Of a DNA stretch of 64,000 nucleotides, positions 53,914 through 63,601 are shown piece after piece. The notes beneath the pieces were generated by a model that saw only the letters and a list, made by a program, of their open reading frames with translations, was not told the origin of the DNA and searched no databases. This DNA is from Cupriavidus agavae (GTDB lineage Bacteria > Pseudomonadota > Gammaproteobacteria > Burkholderiales > Burkholderiaceae). Where the stretch lies: positions 1,922,001-1,986,000 of the forward strand of contig NZ_SGXM01000001.1 of NCBI RefSeq assembly GCF_004217045.1. The letters run 5' to 3'. The stretch's first letter is position 1, and every line of letters begins with the position of its first letter. The translations under genes were made by a program, and so were the position numbers.

Positions 53914-54849
53914 TTATTCGAGGTTTTGAATCTGTTCGCGCATCTGCTCGATCAGGAGCTTCAGCTCCATCGAGGCATCGGCGAGTTCCTTGGCGGCGGC
54001 CTTGGAGCCCAGCGTGTTGGCTTCGCGGTTGAGCTCCTGCATCATGAAGTCCAGCCGCTTGCCGACCTGCCCGCCCTTCTTCAGGATATGCCGCGTTTCG
54101 ACCAGGTGGGCCTGCAGCCGCGACAGTTCCTCGGCGATATCGATCCGGATGCCGTAGACCGTGGCTTCCTGGCGGATACGCTCGCCGATCTCGTCGCGGG
54201 TCATGTTCGGCATGCCGTTCGGGGCGGCCAGGTTGAAGGCTTCCTGCAGGCGCTCGGTCAGTTTTTCCTGATGATGGGCGATCAGTTGCGGGATCATCGG
54301 CGTCAGGCGCTCGACGATCACCAGCATGGCGTCGATCCGTTCGTCCAGCGTGGCCTTGAGCGCCGCGCCCTCGCGGCGACGGGCTTCGAGCAGTTGCTTG
54401 AGCGCCTCGCGGGCGGCGCCGGTCACGGCCTCGCGCAGGGCGTCCTGCGACAGTTCCGGCTCCACCAGCACGCCGGGCCAGCGCAGCAGCTCGCCCATGC
54501 GCATGGTGCCGGCGCTGGCAAACGTGGCGCTGACGGTCGATTCCAGCGCGCGGATCTGGTCCAGCAGGCCCTGGTTCAGCGCCAGCGTGGCGCCGCCGGT
54601 ATCGGTGCGCTGCAGGTTGATGCGGCATTCGAGCTTGCCGCGCGACAGCTCGCCCATGAGCATCTCGCGCAGGGCGGGCTCGAACGCCCGGCATTCCTCG
54701 GGCGCACGGAACAGCAGGTCGAGAAAACGCGAATTGACAGTGCGGAATTCCACCGAAACCGAGGCGGTGCGGCCGCTGGGCTCGCCCTGGGCGTTGGTCA
54801 GCGGTGCCTGGCGCGTCGCCAGGCCATAGCCTGTCATGCTGTGGATCAT
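53914..54849 (-). CDS. yicC: YicC/YloC family endoribonuclease
   Basis: 311 residues, slightly longer than usual. Family marks are [11 protein letters not shown], a [14 protein letters not shown] core and the C-terminal [19 protein letters not shown]6-ELK pattern. YicC has been described as an endoribonuclease (literature knowledge). It lies 4 bp upstream of gmk and is the first gene of yicC-gmk-rpoZ, divergent from the kinase gene across a 193-bp gap. Confidence 0.94.
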   Translation of the reverse strand: MIHSMTGYGLATRQAPLTNAQGEPSGRTASVSVEFRTVNSRFLDLLFRAPEECRAFEPALREMLMGELSRGKLECRINLQRTDTGGATLALNQGLLDQIRALESTVSATFASAGTMRMGELLRWPGVLVEPELSQDALREAVTGAAREALKQLLEARRREGAALKATLDERIDAMLVIVERLTPMIPQLIAHHQEKLTERLQEAFNLAAPNGMPNMTRDEIGERIRQEATVYGIRIDIAEELSRLQAHLVETRHILKKGGQVGKRLDFMMQELNREANTLGSKAAAKELADASMELKLLIEQMREQIQNLE

Positions 54850-55042
54850 CGTCGTGTATCTCGCGTAAGTGTCGAAAATCGGGGGGTCGGGCGCGCCCGG
54901 GCGGACGGCAGAAAGCCCGCAAAATCAAGGGGAATCGCGTGCGGAAAAAGCGCGGAGTTTTGGCAACACACCCCGCTACGGATTTCTTTACAAGTGACCG
55001 ATTAGCCCGGAGAATCCGGGAGCAAATGAGGTCCCGAATCCT

Positions 55043-56107
55043 ATGACAGAGTCCAAGGGCGCCAATCCACCCAAGAGCGCGCCGCTTCCCATCGGCACGC
55101 TGCTCGCCAACTACCGTATTGTAAAGAAGTTGGCCAGCGGGGGGTTCAGTTTCGTCTACCTGGCCACCGACGAGACCGGCGCCCCGGTCGCCATCAAGGA
55201 ATACCTGCCGTCGTCGCTGGCTCGCCGCAGCCCGGGCGAGCTGATCCCGGTCGTGCCCGACGAGAACGCCGCGTCGTTCCGGCTGGGCCTCAAGTATTTC
55301 TTCGAGGAAGGCCGCTCGCTGGCCCGGATCTCGCACCCGAGCGTGGTGCGCGTGGTGAATTTCTTCCGCGAGAACGCCACGGTCTACATGGTCATGAACT
55401 ACGAGCTGGGCAAGACGCTTCAGGAACACATCCTGCAGGCCCGGCAGCAGGGCAAGTCCAAGGTGCTGCGCGAGCGCTTCATCCGCAAGGTATTCCACGA
55501 TCTCATGAGCGGCCTGCGCGAAGTGCATATCCACAAGCTGCTGCACCTCGACATCAAGCCCGGCAACATCTATCTGCGCGAGGACGAGTCGCCGATCCTG
55601 CTCGATTTCGGCGCCGCCCGCCAGATCCTGACGATGGAGGCCGCGCGCTTCCAGCCGATGTACACCCCCGGTTTCGCCGCACCCGAGCTGTACGGCAAGC
55701 ACAGCGACCTGGGGCCCTGGACCGATATCTACAGCCTCGGCGCCACGCTCTATGCCTGCATGGCCGGCATGCCGCCGCAGGAGGCCAACCAGCGCGAGAA
55801 AGACGACCGCATGGCCGAGTCGATCGCCCGGCTGCGCACGACCTACACCAACGGCCTGGTCGATCTCGTCGAGTGGTGCCTGCGCCTGACGCCGTCGGAG
55901 CGTCCCCAGAGCGTGTTCCGGCTGCAAAAAGAGCTGCGCGACCAGAGCAACGCGCTGGGCGAGCAGTCGGCCGCCGCCGCGGCCGCCAACCCGGTGACCA
56001 TGCCGGCCGGCGAGCGGATGAACGCCACGAGCCGCTTCATGACCTTGCTGCGCCGCCGCGAGGAGCGCGGCACCGCCAAGCCGGCACACGAAACCGACAA
56101 CCAATAA
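55043..56107 (+). CDS. Serine/threonine protein kinase (Hanks type)
   Basis: 354 residues. Catalytic parts are the Gly loop LASGGFSFVYLA (30-41), K52 in VAIKEY, the loop HLDIKPGN (168-175, D170 base), LDFGAAR (187-193) and the APE of FAAPELYG (213). The Arg that often precedes the catalytic Asp (HRD) is replaced by Leu. No membrane span or extracellular sensor follows; the tail is Ala-rich and basic. It is 4 bp upstream of a PP2C phosphatase, so a phosphorylation switch is likely. Confidence 0.92.
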   Translation: MTESKGANPPKSAPLPIGTLLANYRIVKKLASGGFSFVYLATDETGAPVAIKEYLPSSLARRSPGELIPVVPDENAASFRLGLKYFFEEGRSLARISHPSVVRVVNFFRENATVYMVMNYELGKTLQEHILQARQQGKSKVLRERFIRKVFHDLMSGLREVHIHKLLHLDIKPGNIYLREDESPILLDFGAARQILTMEAARFQPMYTPGFAAPELYGKHSDLGPWTDIYSLGATLYACMAGMPPQEANQREKDDRMAESIARLRTTYTNGLVDLVEWCLRLTPSERPQSVFRLQKELRDQSNALGEQSAAAAAANPVTMPAGERMNATSRFMTLLRRREERGTAKPAHETDNQ

Positions 56108-56111
56108 AGCA

Positions 56112-57026
56112 ATGCGATTCTCCGTCTACCAGGAAAGCCGGAAAGGCGGCCGCCGGATCAACCAGGACCGCATGGGCTACTGCTTCACGCGCGACGCCCT
56201 GCTGATGGTGCTGGCCGATGGCCTGGGCGGCCACGCCTTTGGCGAGGTTGCCGCCCAGCAGGCGCTGCAGACGCTGGCACGGCAGTTCCAGGCCCAGGCG
56301 CGCCCGTCGATCCGCAACCCTGCCGATTTCCTGCAGGACACGATCATGCTGGCGCACCGCGACATCCACCGGTACGCCGAGGCCAACCGCCTGGCCGACG
56401 TGCCGCGTACCACCGTGGTCTGCTGCCTGATCCAGAACGGCCAGATCCACTGGGCCCACGCCGGCGACTCGCGCTTCTACCTGATGCGCAAGGCGGCGCT
56501 GCTCACGCGCACGCGCGATCACTCCAAGATCGAGAACCTGCTCCAGCAGGAGCGGGTGCTGCCGATGGAGGTTGCCAACCACCCCGAGCGCAACAAGCTC
56601 TACAACTGCCTGGGCTCGCCCAACCTGCCGCTGATCGACATTGGCGGGCCGGTCCGGCTGGAACCGGGCGATGTGGCGCTGCTGTGCTCCGACGGCCTGT
56701 GGGGCAGCCTGGAGGAAGACGTGATCGTCGACAAGGTTACGCACCTGTCGGTGGTCCATGCCATTCCGGACCTGATCGAACGCGCGCTCGCCAACGCCGG
56801 CGAAGGTGCCGACAACACCACGGCCATCGCCATGATGTGGGAAGCGGACGCCACAGCAACCACCGAGGAAGCGGTGCTGACCGACACCTTGCCACTGAAC
56901 GCGTTCACCACGTCGATCCTGGAGCGCACCGGCAACGAGACCGACCTGCTCAGCGAGGAAGAAATCGAACGCTCGATTGCCGAAATCCGCGCCGCCATCG
57001 ACAAGACCAGCAATCTCATGCGCTGA
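56112..57026 (+). CDS. PP2C family serine/threonine phosphatase
   Basis: 304 residues. PP2C metal motifs are RRINQDRMG (D19), LADGLGGHAFGE (D36), HAGDSRFYLMR, LCSDGLWG and GADNTTAIAMMW (the final Asp). It probably reverses the neighbouring kinase, whose stop it follows by 4 bp. The C-terminal 50 residues after the catalytic domain are polar and Thr/Glu-rich. It also precedes rph, rdgB and hemW on the same strand. Confidence 0.93.
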   Translation: MRFSVYQESRKGGRRINQDRMGYCFTRDALLMVLADGLGGHAFGEVAAQQALQTLARQFQAQARPSIRNPADFLQDTIMLAHRDIHRYAEANRLADVPRTTVVCCLIQNGQIHWAHAGDSRFYLMRKAALLTRTRDHSKIENLLQQERVLPMEVANHPERNKLYNCLGSPNLPLIDIGGPVRLEPGDVALLCSDGLWGSLEEDVIVDKVTHLSVVHAIPDLIERALANAGEGADNTTAIAMMWEADATATTEEAVLTDTLPLNAFTTSILERTGNETDLLSEEEIERSIAEIRAAIDKTSNLMR

Positions 57027-57110
57027 CGCCGGAAAAACCGGCACCGGCGGGCGCCCGGGGCCGGTCGGCGTTAGAATCGCGGTCTTATCCGATTCCAACG
57101 AAAAATCCCC

Positions 57111-57827
57111 ATGCGACCCAGCGGACGCGCAGCCGATGCACTGCGACCCATCACCCTGACCCGCCACTACACGCGCCACGCCGAAGGATCGGTGCTGTGC
57201 GCCTTTGGCGACACCAAGGTGCTCTGCACGGCCAGCGTGCTGGCCAAGGTGCCCCCGCACAAGAAAGGCAGCGGCGAAGGCTGGGTGACGGCCGAGTACG
57301 GCATGCTGCCCCGCGCCACGCACACGCGCTCGGACCGCGAGGCCGCCCGCGGCAAGCAGACCGGCCGCACGCAGGAGATCCAGCGCCTGATCGGCCGGGC
57401 CATGCGCTCGGTGTTCGATCTCCCGGCGCTTGGCGAAAATACGATCCACCTCGATTGCGACGTGCTGCAGGCCGATGGCGGCACGCGTACCGCCGCGATC
57501 ACGGGTGCCTTCGTGGCCGCCCACGACGCCGTGTCGACGATGCTGCGCGCCGGGACGATCGCGGCCAGCCCGATCCGCGATTTCGTGGCCGCCATCTCGG
57601 TGGGCATGGTCGATGGCGTGCCCGTGCTCGACCTCGACTACGCTGAAGACAGCAACTGCGACACCGACATGAACGTGGTCATGACCGGCAGCGGCGGCTT
57701 CGTCGAGGTGCAGGGCACGGCCGAGGGCGCGCCGTTCAGCCGCGCCGACCTGGACGCCATGACCCGGCTGGCCGAGTCCGGCATTGCCGAACTGGTGCGC
57801 CAGCAAAAGCAGGCGCTCGGGCTCTGA
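57111..57827 (+). CDS. rph: Ribonuclease PH
   Basis: 238 residues, full length. A 3'-5' phosphorolytic exoribonuclease that trims tRNA ends. The segments [50 protein letters not shown] and [19 protein letters not shown] are diagnostic. Its C-terminus ends [13 protein letters not shown]. It is followed 18 bp later by rdgB, with an 84-bp gap upstream. Confidence 0.97.
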   Translation: MRPSGRAADALRPITLTRHYTRHAEGSVLCAFGDTKVLCTASVLAKVPPHKKGSGEGWVTAEYGMLPRATHTRSDREAARGKQTGRTQEIQRLIGRAMRSVFDLPALGENTIHLDCDVLQADGGTRTAAITGAFVAAHDAVSTMLRAGTIAASPIRDFVAAISVGMVDGVPVLDLDYAEDSNCDTDMNVVMTGSGGFVEVQGTAEGAPFSRADLDAMTRLAESGIAELVRQQKQALGL

Positions 57828-57845
57828 GCGCGAAAAGGAGTGACG

Positions 57846-58460
57846 ATGCAACGCCTGGTCCTGGCTTCGAACAACGCCGGCAAGCTGCGCGAATTCAGCG
57901 CGCTGCTGTCGCCGCTCGGCTTTGACGTGCTGCCGCAGGGCGACCTCGGCATTCCCGAGGCCGAGGAACCTTTCGGCACCTTCGTCGAGAACGCGCTGAC
58001 CAAGGCGCGCCACGCCAGCCGGCTGGCCGGCATGCCGGCGCTGGCCGACGATTCGGGCATCTGCGTCGATGCGCTCGACGGCGCGCCGGGCGTCTACTCG
58101 GCGCGCTATGCCCAGATGGTCGGCAAGCCGAAGTCCGACGCCGCCAACAACGCCCACCTGATCTCGCAACTGGCCGGCAAGCTGAACCGCCATGCGCACT
58201 ACTACTGCGTGCTGGTGATGGTGCGGCATCCGGAGGACCCCTGCCCGATCATCGCCGAGGGCACCTGGGACGGCGAGGTGGTCGATGCCCCGCGCGGCGC
58301 GGGCGGCTTTGGCTACGACCCGCACTTCCTGCTGCCCACGCTCGGCAAGACCGCCGCCGAACTGAGCGCAGACGAGAAAAACGGCGTCAGCCATCGCGCG
58401 CTGGCGCTGCAGGGCCTGGTGGCCCGGCTGCAGGCATCGCGAGGCAGGACGGGCGCATGA
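57846..58460 (+). CDS. rdgB: dITP/XTP pyrophosphatase (RdgB/HAM1)
   Basis: 204 residues from ATG 57846, after AAAAGGAG; GTG 57840 overlaps that ribosome site. It removes non-canonical purine nucleotides such as dITP and XTP. The RLVLASNNAGKLREFSALL start, EEPFGTFVENALTKARHAS, LADDSGICVDALDGAPGVYSARYA and GFGYDPHFLLP are family hallmarks. Its stop overlaps the hemW start by 4 bp. Confidence 0.96.
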   Translation: MQRLVLASNNAGKLREFSALLSPLGFDVLPQGDLGIPEAEEPFGTFVENALTKARHASRLAGMPALADDSGICVDALDGAPGVYSARYAQMVGKPKSDAANNAHLISQLAGKLNRHAHYYCVLVMVRHPEDPCPIIAEGTWDGEVVDAPRGAGGFGYDPHFLLPTLGKTAAELSADEKNGVSHRALALQGLVARLQASRGRTGA

Positions 58461-59713
58461 TTCCGATCATTCCGGCCGGCAGCGGCATGCCGGTCCCGAA
58501 GCCGGTTTCTCCGGCGGACAACCAGCAGCTCTGGCTCAAGCCGGGACAGATCGCGCTGCCCGGCTCGCCGCCGCTCTCGCTGTACGTGCATATCCCCTGG
58601 TGCGTACGCAAGTGTCCGTACTGCGATTTCAACTCGCACGCGGCGCCCGGCAAGGCCGACAGCCATGACATTCCCGAAGACGCCTACCTCGACGCGTTGC
58701 GCGCCGATCTCGAACAGTCGCTGCCGCTGGTCTGGGGCCGCCCCGTGCATACCATCTTCATTGGCGGCGGCACGCCCAGCCTGCTGTCGGCGGCCGGCAT
58801 GGATCGCCTGCTCTCGGATATTCGCGCCCTGCTGCCGCTCGACGCCGACGCCGAGATCACGATGGAGGCCAACCCGGGCACGTTCGAGGCCGAGCGCTTC
58901 GCGAGCTATCGGGCCAGCGGCATCAACCGGCTGTCGATCGGGATTCAAAGTTTCAACGATGCCCATCTCCAGGCGCTGGGCCGCATCCACGGCGAGCGCG
59001 AGGCGCGGGCGGCCATCGACATCGCGCTGCGGCACTTCGACAACGTCAATCTCGACCTGATGTACGCGCTGCCGGGCCAGACGATGCAACAGTGCCAGCG
59101 CGATCTGGAAACGGCGCTGTCGTACGGCACCACGCACCTGTCGATGTATCACCTGACGCTGGAGCCGAACACGCTGTTCGCCAAGTTCCCGCCGGCGCTG
59201 CCGGACGAGGACATCGCCTACGAGATGCAGGACCTGATCGAGGCCCGCACCGCGCAGGCCGGCTTCCGGCACTACGAAACGTCGGCGTACGGCCAGCCGC
59301 ACCGCGAGGCGAAGCACAACCTCAATTATTGGCGTTTCGGCGACTACCTCGGCATCGGGGCCGGCGCGCATGGCAAGCTGTCATTCCCGCACCGCATCCT
59401 GCGCCAGATGCGCCACAAGCACCCGGCCACCTATATGGAGCAGGCGCTGGCCGGCAACGCCGTGCAGGAACAGCGCGATGTCAGCGCCGACGACCTGCCG
59501 TTCGAGTTCATGCTCAACGCGCTGCGCCTGACCGATGGCGTACCGGCATCGAGCTTCCACGACTACACGGGCCTGCCCTTGCATACCATCGGCAAGACGC
59601 TGGCCGCCGCCGAGAAGAAGGGATTGCTCGAAGCCGATCCCACGATGATCAAGCCCACCGAACTGGGTCGCCGCTTCCTGAACGACCTGCAGGAGATGTT
59701 CCTCAAGGACTGA
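58457..59713 (+). CDS. hemW: Radical SAM heme chaperone HemW
   Basis: 418 residues from ATG 58457, overlapping the rdgB stop. HemW binds heme and delivers it to respiratory enzymes; it was formerly called coproporphyrinogen oxidase-like. The iron-sulfur site is PWCVRKCPYCDFNSH (Cys-x3-Cys-x2-Cys) near residue 50. IFIGGGTPSLL, EANPGTFE and RLSIGIQSFND are SAM-binding elements. A 40-residue Pro-rich N-terminus precedes the core. A strong bidirectional terminator follows. Confidence 0.95.
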   Translation: MIPIIPAGSGMPVPKPVSPADNQQLWLKPGQIALPGSPPLSLYVHIPWCVRKCPYCDFNSHAAPGKADSHDIPEDAYLDALRADLEQSLPLVWGRPVHTIFIGGGTPSLLSAAGMDRLLSDIRALLPLDADAEITMEANPGTFEAERFASYRASGINRLSIGIQSFNDAHLQALGRIHGEREARAAIDIALRHFDNVNLDLMYALPGQTMQQCQRDLETALSYGTTHLSMYHLTLEPNTLFAKFPPALPDEDIAYEMQDLIEARTAQAGFRHYETSAYGQPHREAKHNLNYWRFGDYLGIGAGAHGKLSFPHRILRQMRHKHPATYMEQALAGNAVQEQRDVSADDLPFEFMLNALRLTDGVPASSFHDYTGLPLHTIGKTLAAAEKKGLLEADPTMIKPTELGRRFLNDLQEMFLKD

Positions 59714-59739
59714 CGCGGCACGCAGCCGCCGCGCCAATG

Positions 59740-59775
59740 AAAAACGCCACACGGGCAAAGCCGTGTGGCGTTTTT
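59740..59775. terminator. Bidirectional terminator of hemW and the lipoprotein gene
   Basis: AAAAACGCCACACGG (59740-59754) pairs perfectly with CCGTGTGGCGTTTTT (59761-59775), with T-runs both ways. Confidence 0.95.
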
Positions 59776-59808
59776 ACTATGTTTCCGATTGTCGGCCGGT
59801 CAGACCGA

Positions 59809-60354
59809 TCAGTACGGCGTCGCCATGTCGTTGGCCACGCGGGCGCGGTCACCCACGCGCAGGTTGCCCAGGTTCGACTGCGTTACCGTGGCCACGCGGC
59901 CATCGTCGAGCCGGACATTGACGCGATACACGGTCTGCGTATTACTGCCCGTGCGCTTCTCGATCTGGTTGCCGGCCACGGCGCCACCCACCGCGCCGAC
60001 GATCGTGGCCGCCGTCTGGCCGCGACCGCCACCGATCTGGTGACCCAGCAGGCCGCCCGCCGCACCGCCGATCACGGTACCCAGGATGCCGGAGCTGCCC
60101 TGCGTGGTCTGGATCGGCTCGATCGATTCCACGCGGCCCGTGAACACCGAACCCTGCGGCGCCTGATAGACGCTGCCGGGCTGCTGGTAACCGGTAGGCT
60201 GCTGTTGCGGCGCGGCGTTGTAGTTGCCGTAGCCGCCATAGCCGGGCTGCGCGCAGCCGGCCAGGCCGGCCACCAGGGCCAGCGCACCCAGGCCGCCCAG
60301 CGCCAGCCACGGCCTGCGTTGTTCCTGGTGTTGTGTGTTGCGTTGATTCAGCAT
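59809..60354 (-). CDS. Glycine-zipper 2TM (SlyB/PcP-like) outer-membrane lipoprotein
   Basis: 181 residues from ATG 60354; a further upstream M is in non-family sequence. Lipobox LAGC at about residues 30-33 follows a hydrophobic leader. A Gly/Tyr/Gln-rich linker (QPGYGGYGNYNAAPQQQPTGYQ) precedes VESIEPIQ, then the glycine zipper GILGTVIGGAAGGLLGHQIGGG-x-GQTAATIVGAVGGAVAGNQIE, then a beta end. SlyB-type proteins help outer-membrane integrity, but the role here is inferred only. Confidence 0.88.
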   Translation of the reverse strand: MLNQRNTQHQEQRRPWLALGGLGALALVAGLAGCAQPGYGGYGNYNAAPQQQPTGYQQPGSVYQAPQGSVFTGRVESIEPIQTTQGSSGILGTVIGGAAGGLLGHQIGGGRGQTAATIVGAVGGAVAGNQIEKRTGSNTQTVYRVNVRLDDGRVATVTQSNLGNLRVGDRARVANDMATPY

Positions 60355-60510
60355 CGGGTCTCTCCTCGAATGACTGTTTGAAAAGCCAACTTGCGGGGGC
60401 ACGCGCGGCGCATGCCATGCTCCTAGGAGAGGTTAGGCCCCTTCATGGTTCCGCGCTGTCCGACAAACACCGACAAACCTGTCCGTAACGGCACACCGCC
60501 AATCCGCCTG

Positions 60511-60516
60511 TATAAT
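60511..60516 (+). promoter_or_regulatory. -10 box of tRNA-Ser
   Basis: TATAAT followed by GCGCGGCC, a GC-rich discriminator as in stable RNA promoters. No clear -35. Confidence 0.6.
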
Positions 60517-60578
60517 GCGCGGCCGGACGTATCCGCCAGCGCGATACAATCCCGGTTCCGTCAGAGATGTACCAATCC

Positions 60579-60668
60579 GGAAGCGTGGCCGAGTGGTTTA
60601 AGGCAGCAGTCTTGAAAACTGCCGATGGGGTGACCCATCCGTGAGTTCGAATCTCACCGCTTCCGCCA
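60579..60668 (+). tRNA. tRNA-Ser (anticodon TGA)
   Basis: 90 nt with encoded CCA, long variable arm (GATGGGGTGACCCATC), anticodon loop CTTGAAA. Terminator follows. Confidence 0.96.
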
Positions 60669-60677
60669 GATACGAAA

Positions 60678-60727
60678 AAAGCCGCAGCGCGTGCCCTCGA
60701 CCGAGAGACCGCGCTGCGGCTTTTTTC
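60678..60727 (+). terminator. Terminator of tRNA-Ser
   Basis: GCCGCAGCGC (60681-60690) pairs with GCGCTGCGGC (60711-60720) and then six T. Confidence 0.92.
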
Positions 60728-60805
60728 CTTGCCAAGGCCGCAGACCGCTCAGTCCGCCTGGTATTTCGGCGACCGCGGCCAGGTCTTGACGGCCGCGTGC
60801 GGGAC

Positions 60806-60833
60806 GAAAAAAAACCCCGCCGGGTGGCGGGGT
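60806..60833 (-). terminator. Terminator of the gudD-Bug operon
   Basis: ACCCCGCC (60814-60821) pairs with GGCGGGGT (60826-60833); on the minus strand eight T follow. Confidence 0.9.
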
Positions 60834-60863
60834 CCTGCGATCGATGCATGAGCCTTCCGAAGC

Positions 60864-61904
60864 TTACTCGGCCGTGATCTTGCCCTGCTCGATCACGGTC
60901 TTCCAGCGCTTCAGTTCCTGGTTCTCGAACTCGACGAACTGCTCGGGCGTGTTGGCCACCACCTCGAAGCCTTGTTCGTTGAGCTTCTTCTGCATGCCGG
61001 CGTCCTTGAGCGAGCTGACGAGCGCACCGTGCAGGCGCGTCTTCACGTCGGCAGGCAGTCCCTTGGGCGCGGCAATGCCCTGCCACGAATAGACTTCCAC
61101 GTCCTTGACGCCGCCCTCGGCCATGGTCGGCACGTCGGGCAGCACGGCGGAGCGCTTGCCCGAGGTCACGGCCAGCGCCTTGAGCTTGCCGGTGCGGATG
61201 TGCTGCAGCACCGCGTTGACGTTCTGGAACGAGACCTCGACCTGGCCGGCCAGCAGATCCGAAATGGCCGGCGCGCCGCCCTTGTACGGCACGTGCAGCC
61301 CCTCGGTGCCGCTCTTCTGCCAGAACAGCGCGGCGGTCAGATGGTCGGACGAACCGGCGCCGGAGCTGGCAAACGTGACCTTGCCCGGGTTCTTCTTCAT
61401 GTAGGCCACCAGCTCCGGCAGCGACTTGACCGGGAAGTTGGGGTTGGCCACCAGCACGTTGGGCGCGCGCACCGCCACGGTCAGCAGGTCGAAATCCTTG
61501 GCCGGATCGTATTGCAGGTTCTTCTGCAGGAACGGGTTGACCGCGAACACGCCGATCGACGCCACCATCATCGTGTAGCCGTCAGCCGGCGCCCGCTTCA
61601 CGGCGGTGGCGCCAATCGCACCCGTGGCGCCCGGCTTGTTGTCCACCACGAACGGCTGGCCGAGCTTCTCGTTGAGTGGCGCGGCCAGGTAACGGGCGAT
61701 GGTGTCGGTGGATCCGCCGGCCGGGAACGGCACGACGACCGATACCGGCTTCTGCGGCCACGCCGCAGTGGAGGCCACGGCCACGCCGCTGACCGTCACG
61801 CCGGCAGCCAGCGCGATGGCCACGCCGGCAAAGCGGCGCACGAGCGTGGAAAAATGGGTGGAAAGACGGGCCGCTCGCGGGGCGGCCGGGTGCTTGTTGA
61901 CCAT
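60864..61904 (-). CDS. Bug family tripartite tricarboxylate transport binding protein
   Basis: 346 residues. A signal peptide ends around VAVAS (residue 45), so it is periplasmic. Bug features are KPVSVVVPFPAGGSTDTIARYLA, VVDNKPGATGAIGA, VTFASSGAGSSDHLTAALF and HVPYKGGAPAISDLLAGQVE. Bug proteins are many and often orphan in this group. It follows gudD by 73 bp, so glucarate or another aldarate may be its ligand. No TctA/TctB permease is in the window. Confidence 0.92.
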   Translation of the reverse strand: MVNKHPAAPRAARLSTHFSTLVRRFAGVAIALAAGVTVSGVAVASTAAWPQKPVSVVVPFPAGGSTDTIARYLAAPLNEKLGQPFVVDNKPGATGAIGATAVKRAPADGYTMMVASIGVFAVNPFLQKNLQYDPAKDFDLLTVAVRAPNVLVANPNFPVKSLPELVAYMKKNPGKVTFASSGAGSSDHLTAALFWQKSGTEGLHVPYKGGAPAISDLLAGQVEVSFQNVNAVLQHIRTGKLKALAVTSGKRSAVLPDVPTMAEGGVKDVEVYSWQGIAAPKGLPADVKTRLHGALVSSLKDAGMQKKLNEQGFEVVANTPEQFVEFENQELKRWKTVIEQGKITAE

Positions 61905-61977
61905 GGGTTGTCTCCTGCTTGGACTTCTCGGGTTTTAAAGATTTTGCGATGAAGCTCGATGCCGGGTGCCGGAACGC

Positions 61978-63327
61978 TCAGCGCACCATGCAAGGCATCT
62001 TGTTGTTGAACTTCCAGTTCGGAATCAGGAACTGCATCGCGATCGCGTCGTCGCGTGCGCCCAGGCCCTTCTCCTGATACAGGCGATTGGCGCGGGCCAG
62101 CGCGTCCATGTCGAGTTCCACGCCCAGGCCCGGCGTCTTGGGCACCTGCACCAGGCCGCCCTCGATCTTCAGCGGGTTGCGCGTCAGGTGCTCGCCGTCC
62201 TGCCAGATCCAGTGCGTGTCGATGGCCGTGACGCGGCCCGGCGCGGCGGCGGCCACGTGGGTGAACATCGCCAGCGAGATATCGAAGTGGTTGTTCGAAT
62301 GCGAACCCCAGGTCAGGCCCCATTCCGAGCACATCTGCGCCACGCGCACCGAGCCCTGCATGGTCCAGAAGTGCGGATCGGCCAGCGGAATGTCCACCGA
62401 GTGCAGGCGCACTGCGTGGCCCATCTGGCGCCAGTCGGTGGCCACCATGTTGGTGGCGGTCGGCAGGCCGGTGGCGGTACGGAATTCGGACATGATCTCG
62501 CGGCCCGAGTAGCCGTCCTCGGCGCCGCAGGGGTCCTCGGCGTAGGCCAGGATACCGTGCTTGTCGCGGCACAGGCGGATGGCGTCCTTGAGCAGCCAGC
62601 CGCCGTTGGGGTCCAGCGTCACGCGCGCATTCGGGAAGCGCTCGTGCAGCGCGATGATCGCTTCCATTTCCTCGTCGCCACTCAGCACGCCGCCCTTGAG
62701 CTTGAAGTCGTTGAAGCCGTAGCGCTCGTACGCGGCCTCGGCCAGGCGCACCACGCCCTGGGCGTCCATGGCCACCTCGTTGCGCACGCGGAACCACGCG
62801 TTGTCGGCGTTTGGCTCGGTGCGGTAGTCGAGCGTGGTCTTCTGGCGGTCGCCCACATAGAACAGGTAGCCGAGCATCTCCACGGCGTCGCGCTGCTGGC
62901 CTTCGCCCAGCAGGGCCGCCACCGGCACCTGCAGGTGCTTGCCGAGCAGGTCGAGCAGCGCGGCTTCGAGCGCGGTCACGGCGTGGATGGTGATGCGCAG
63001 GTCGAAGGTCTGCAGGCCACGGCCACCGGCGTCGCGGCTGGCAAACTGCTCGCGCACGCGGTTCAGGATCGCCAGGTACTGGCCGATGCCCTGCCCCACC
63101 ACCAGCGGACGCGCGTCTTCCAGCGTCTGGCGGATGGCCTCGCCGCCCGGCACCTCGCCCACGCCGGTGTTGCCGGCGCTGTCCTTGAGGATCACGATGT
63201 TGCGGGTGAAGTACGGGCCATGGGCGCCCGACAGGTTCATCAACATGCTGTCGTGGCCGGCCACCGGCACGACGGTCAGTTCGGTCACGACCGGGGTCGC
63301 GCCTGGGGCAAGGGTGGTTGCGTTCAT
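61978..63327 (-). CDS. gudD: Glucarate dehydratase
   Basis: 449 residues, enolase superfamily. It dehydrates D-glucarate to 5-keto-4-deoxyglucarate. Marks are [18 protein letters not shown] near the N-terminus, the KxK pair in FNDFKLKGG, metal carboxylates in TLDPNGGW and [18 protein letters not shown], and the His/Asn in [12 protein letters not shown]. It continues the pathway of the distant udh operon. A 274-bp divergent region separates it from the GntR gene. Confidence 0.95.
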   Translation of the reverse strand: MNATTLAPGATPVVTELTVVPVAGHDSMLMNLSGAHGPYFTRNIVILKDSAGNTGVGEVPGGEAIRQTLEDARPLVVGQGIGQYLAILNRVREQFASRDAGGRGLQTFDLRITIHAVTALEAALLDLLGKHLQVPVAALLGEGQQRDAVEMLGYLFYVGDRQKTTLDYRTEPNADNAWFRVRNEVAMDAQGVVRLAEAAYERYGFNDFKLKGGVLSGDEEMEAIIALHERFPNARVTLDPNGGWLLKDAIRLCRDKHGILAYAEDPCGAEDGYSGREIMSEFRTATGLPTATNMVATDWRQMGHAVRLHSVDIPLADPHFWTMQGSVRVAQMCSEWGLTWGSHSNNHFDISLAMFTHVAAAAPGRVTAIDTHWIWQDGEHLTRNPLKIEGGLVQVPKTPGLGVELDMDALARANRLYQEKGLGARDDAIAMQFLIPNWKFNNKMPCMVR

Positions 63328-63408
63328 GTGGATCGTCTCCGAGTCCTGGTCTGTTTTACCGCCGGGATCGCGCTCTCCCCATGACGTGGAAATGCGCCCT
63401 GCTATCGT

Positions 63409-63432
63409 AGCTCATACGCTAATGTATTAGCT
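63409..63432. promoter_or_regulatory. Imperfect inverted repeat upstream of gudD
   Basis: AGCTCATACGCT (63409-63420) with AATGTATTAGCT (63421-63432), 9 of 12 positions palindromic, about 80 bp before gudD. It contains TCATACG, resembling part of GTCATACGAC. Confidence 0.4.
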
Positions 63433-63502
63433 GGCCGAAACGTTGATGCGGCGTGACTGCCACATTGGCCTCACGGCCGCAACTTCCTGTGCGTTATCGG
63501 TC

Positions 63503-63529
63503 GTCGTATGACTTATGACGCAGTATAAT
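63503..63529 (+). promoter_or_regulatory. GTCNTANGAC operator and -10 box before the GntR gene
   Basis: GTCGTATGAC (63503-63512) matches the palindrome GTCNTANGAC exactly; TATAAT lies at 63524-63529. The operator occupies the -35/spacer zone, so binding would repress the regulator itself. Confidence 0.6.
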
Positions 63530-63601
63530 GAGCGCGTACCCGACCGGTCAACAGTGCCGCCGTCAGGGTCATCCCCACATTGGTCCATCACCTGCACGCC
63601 C

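Noticed and set aside
53906..56104. 732-codon minus-strand frame crossing yicC and the kinase gene
   Set aside because: Overlaps two well-supported genes and a promoter gap; no family features.
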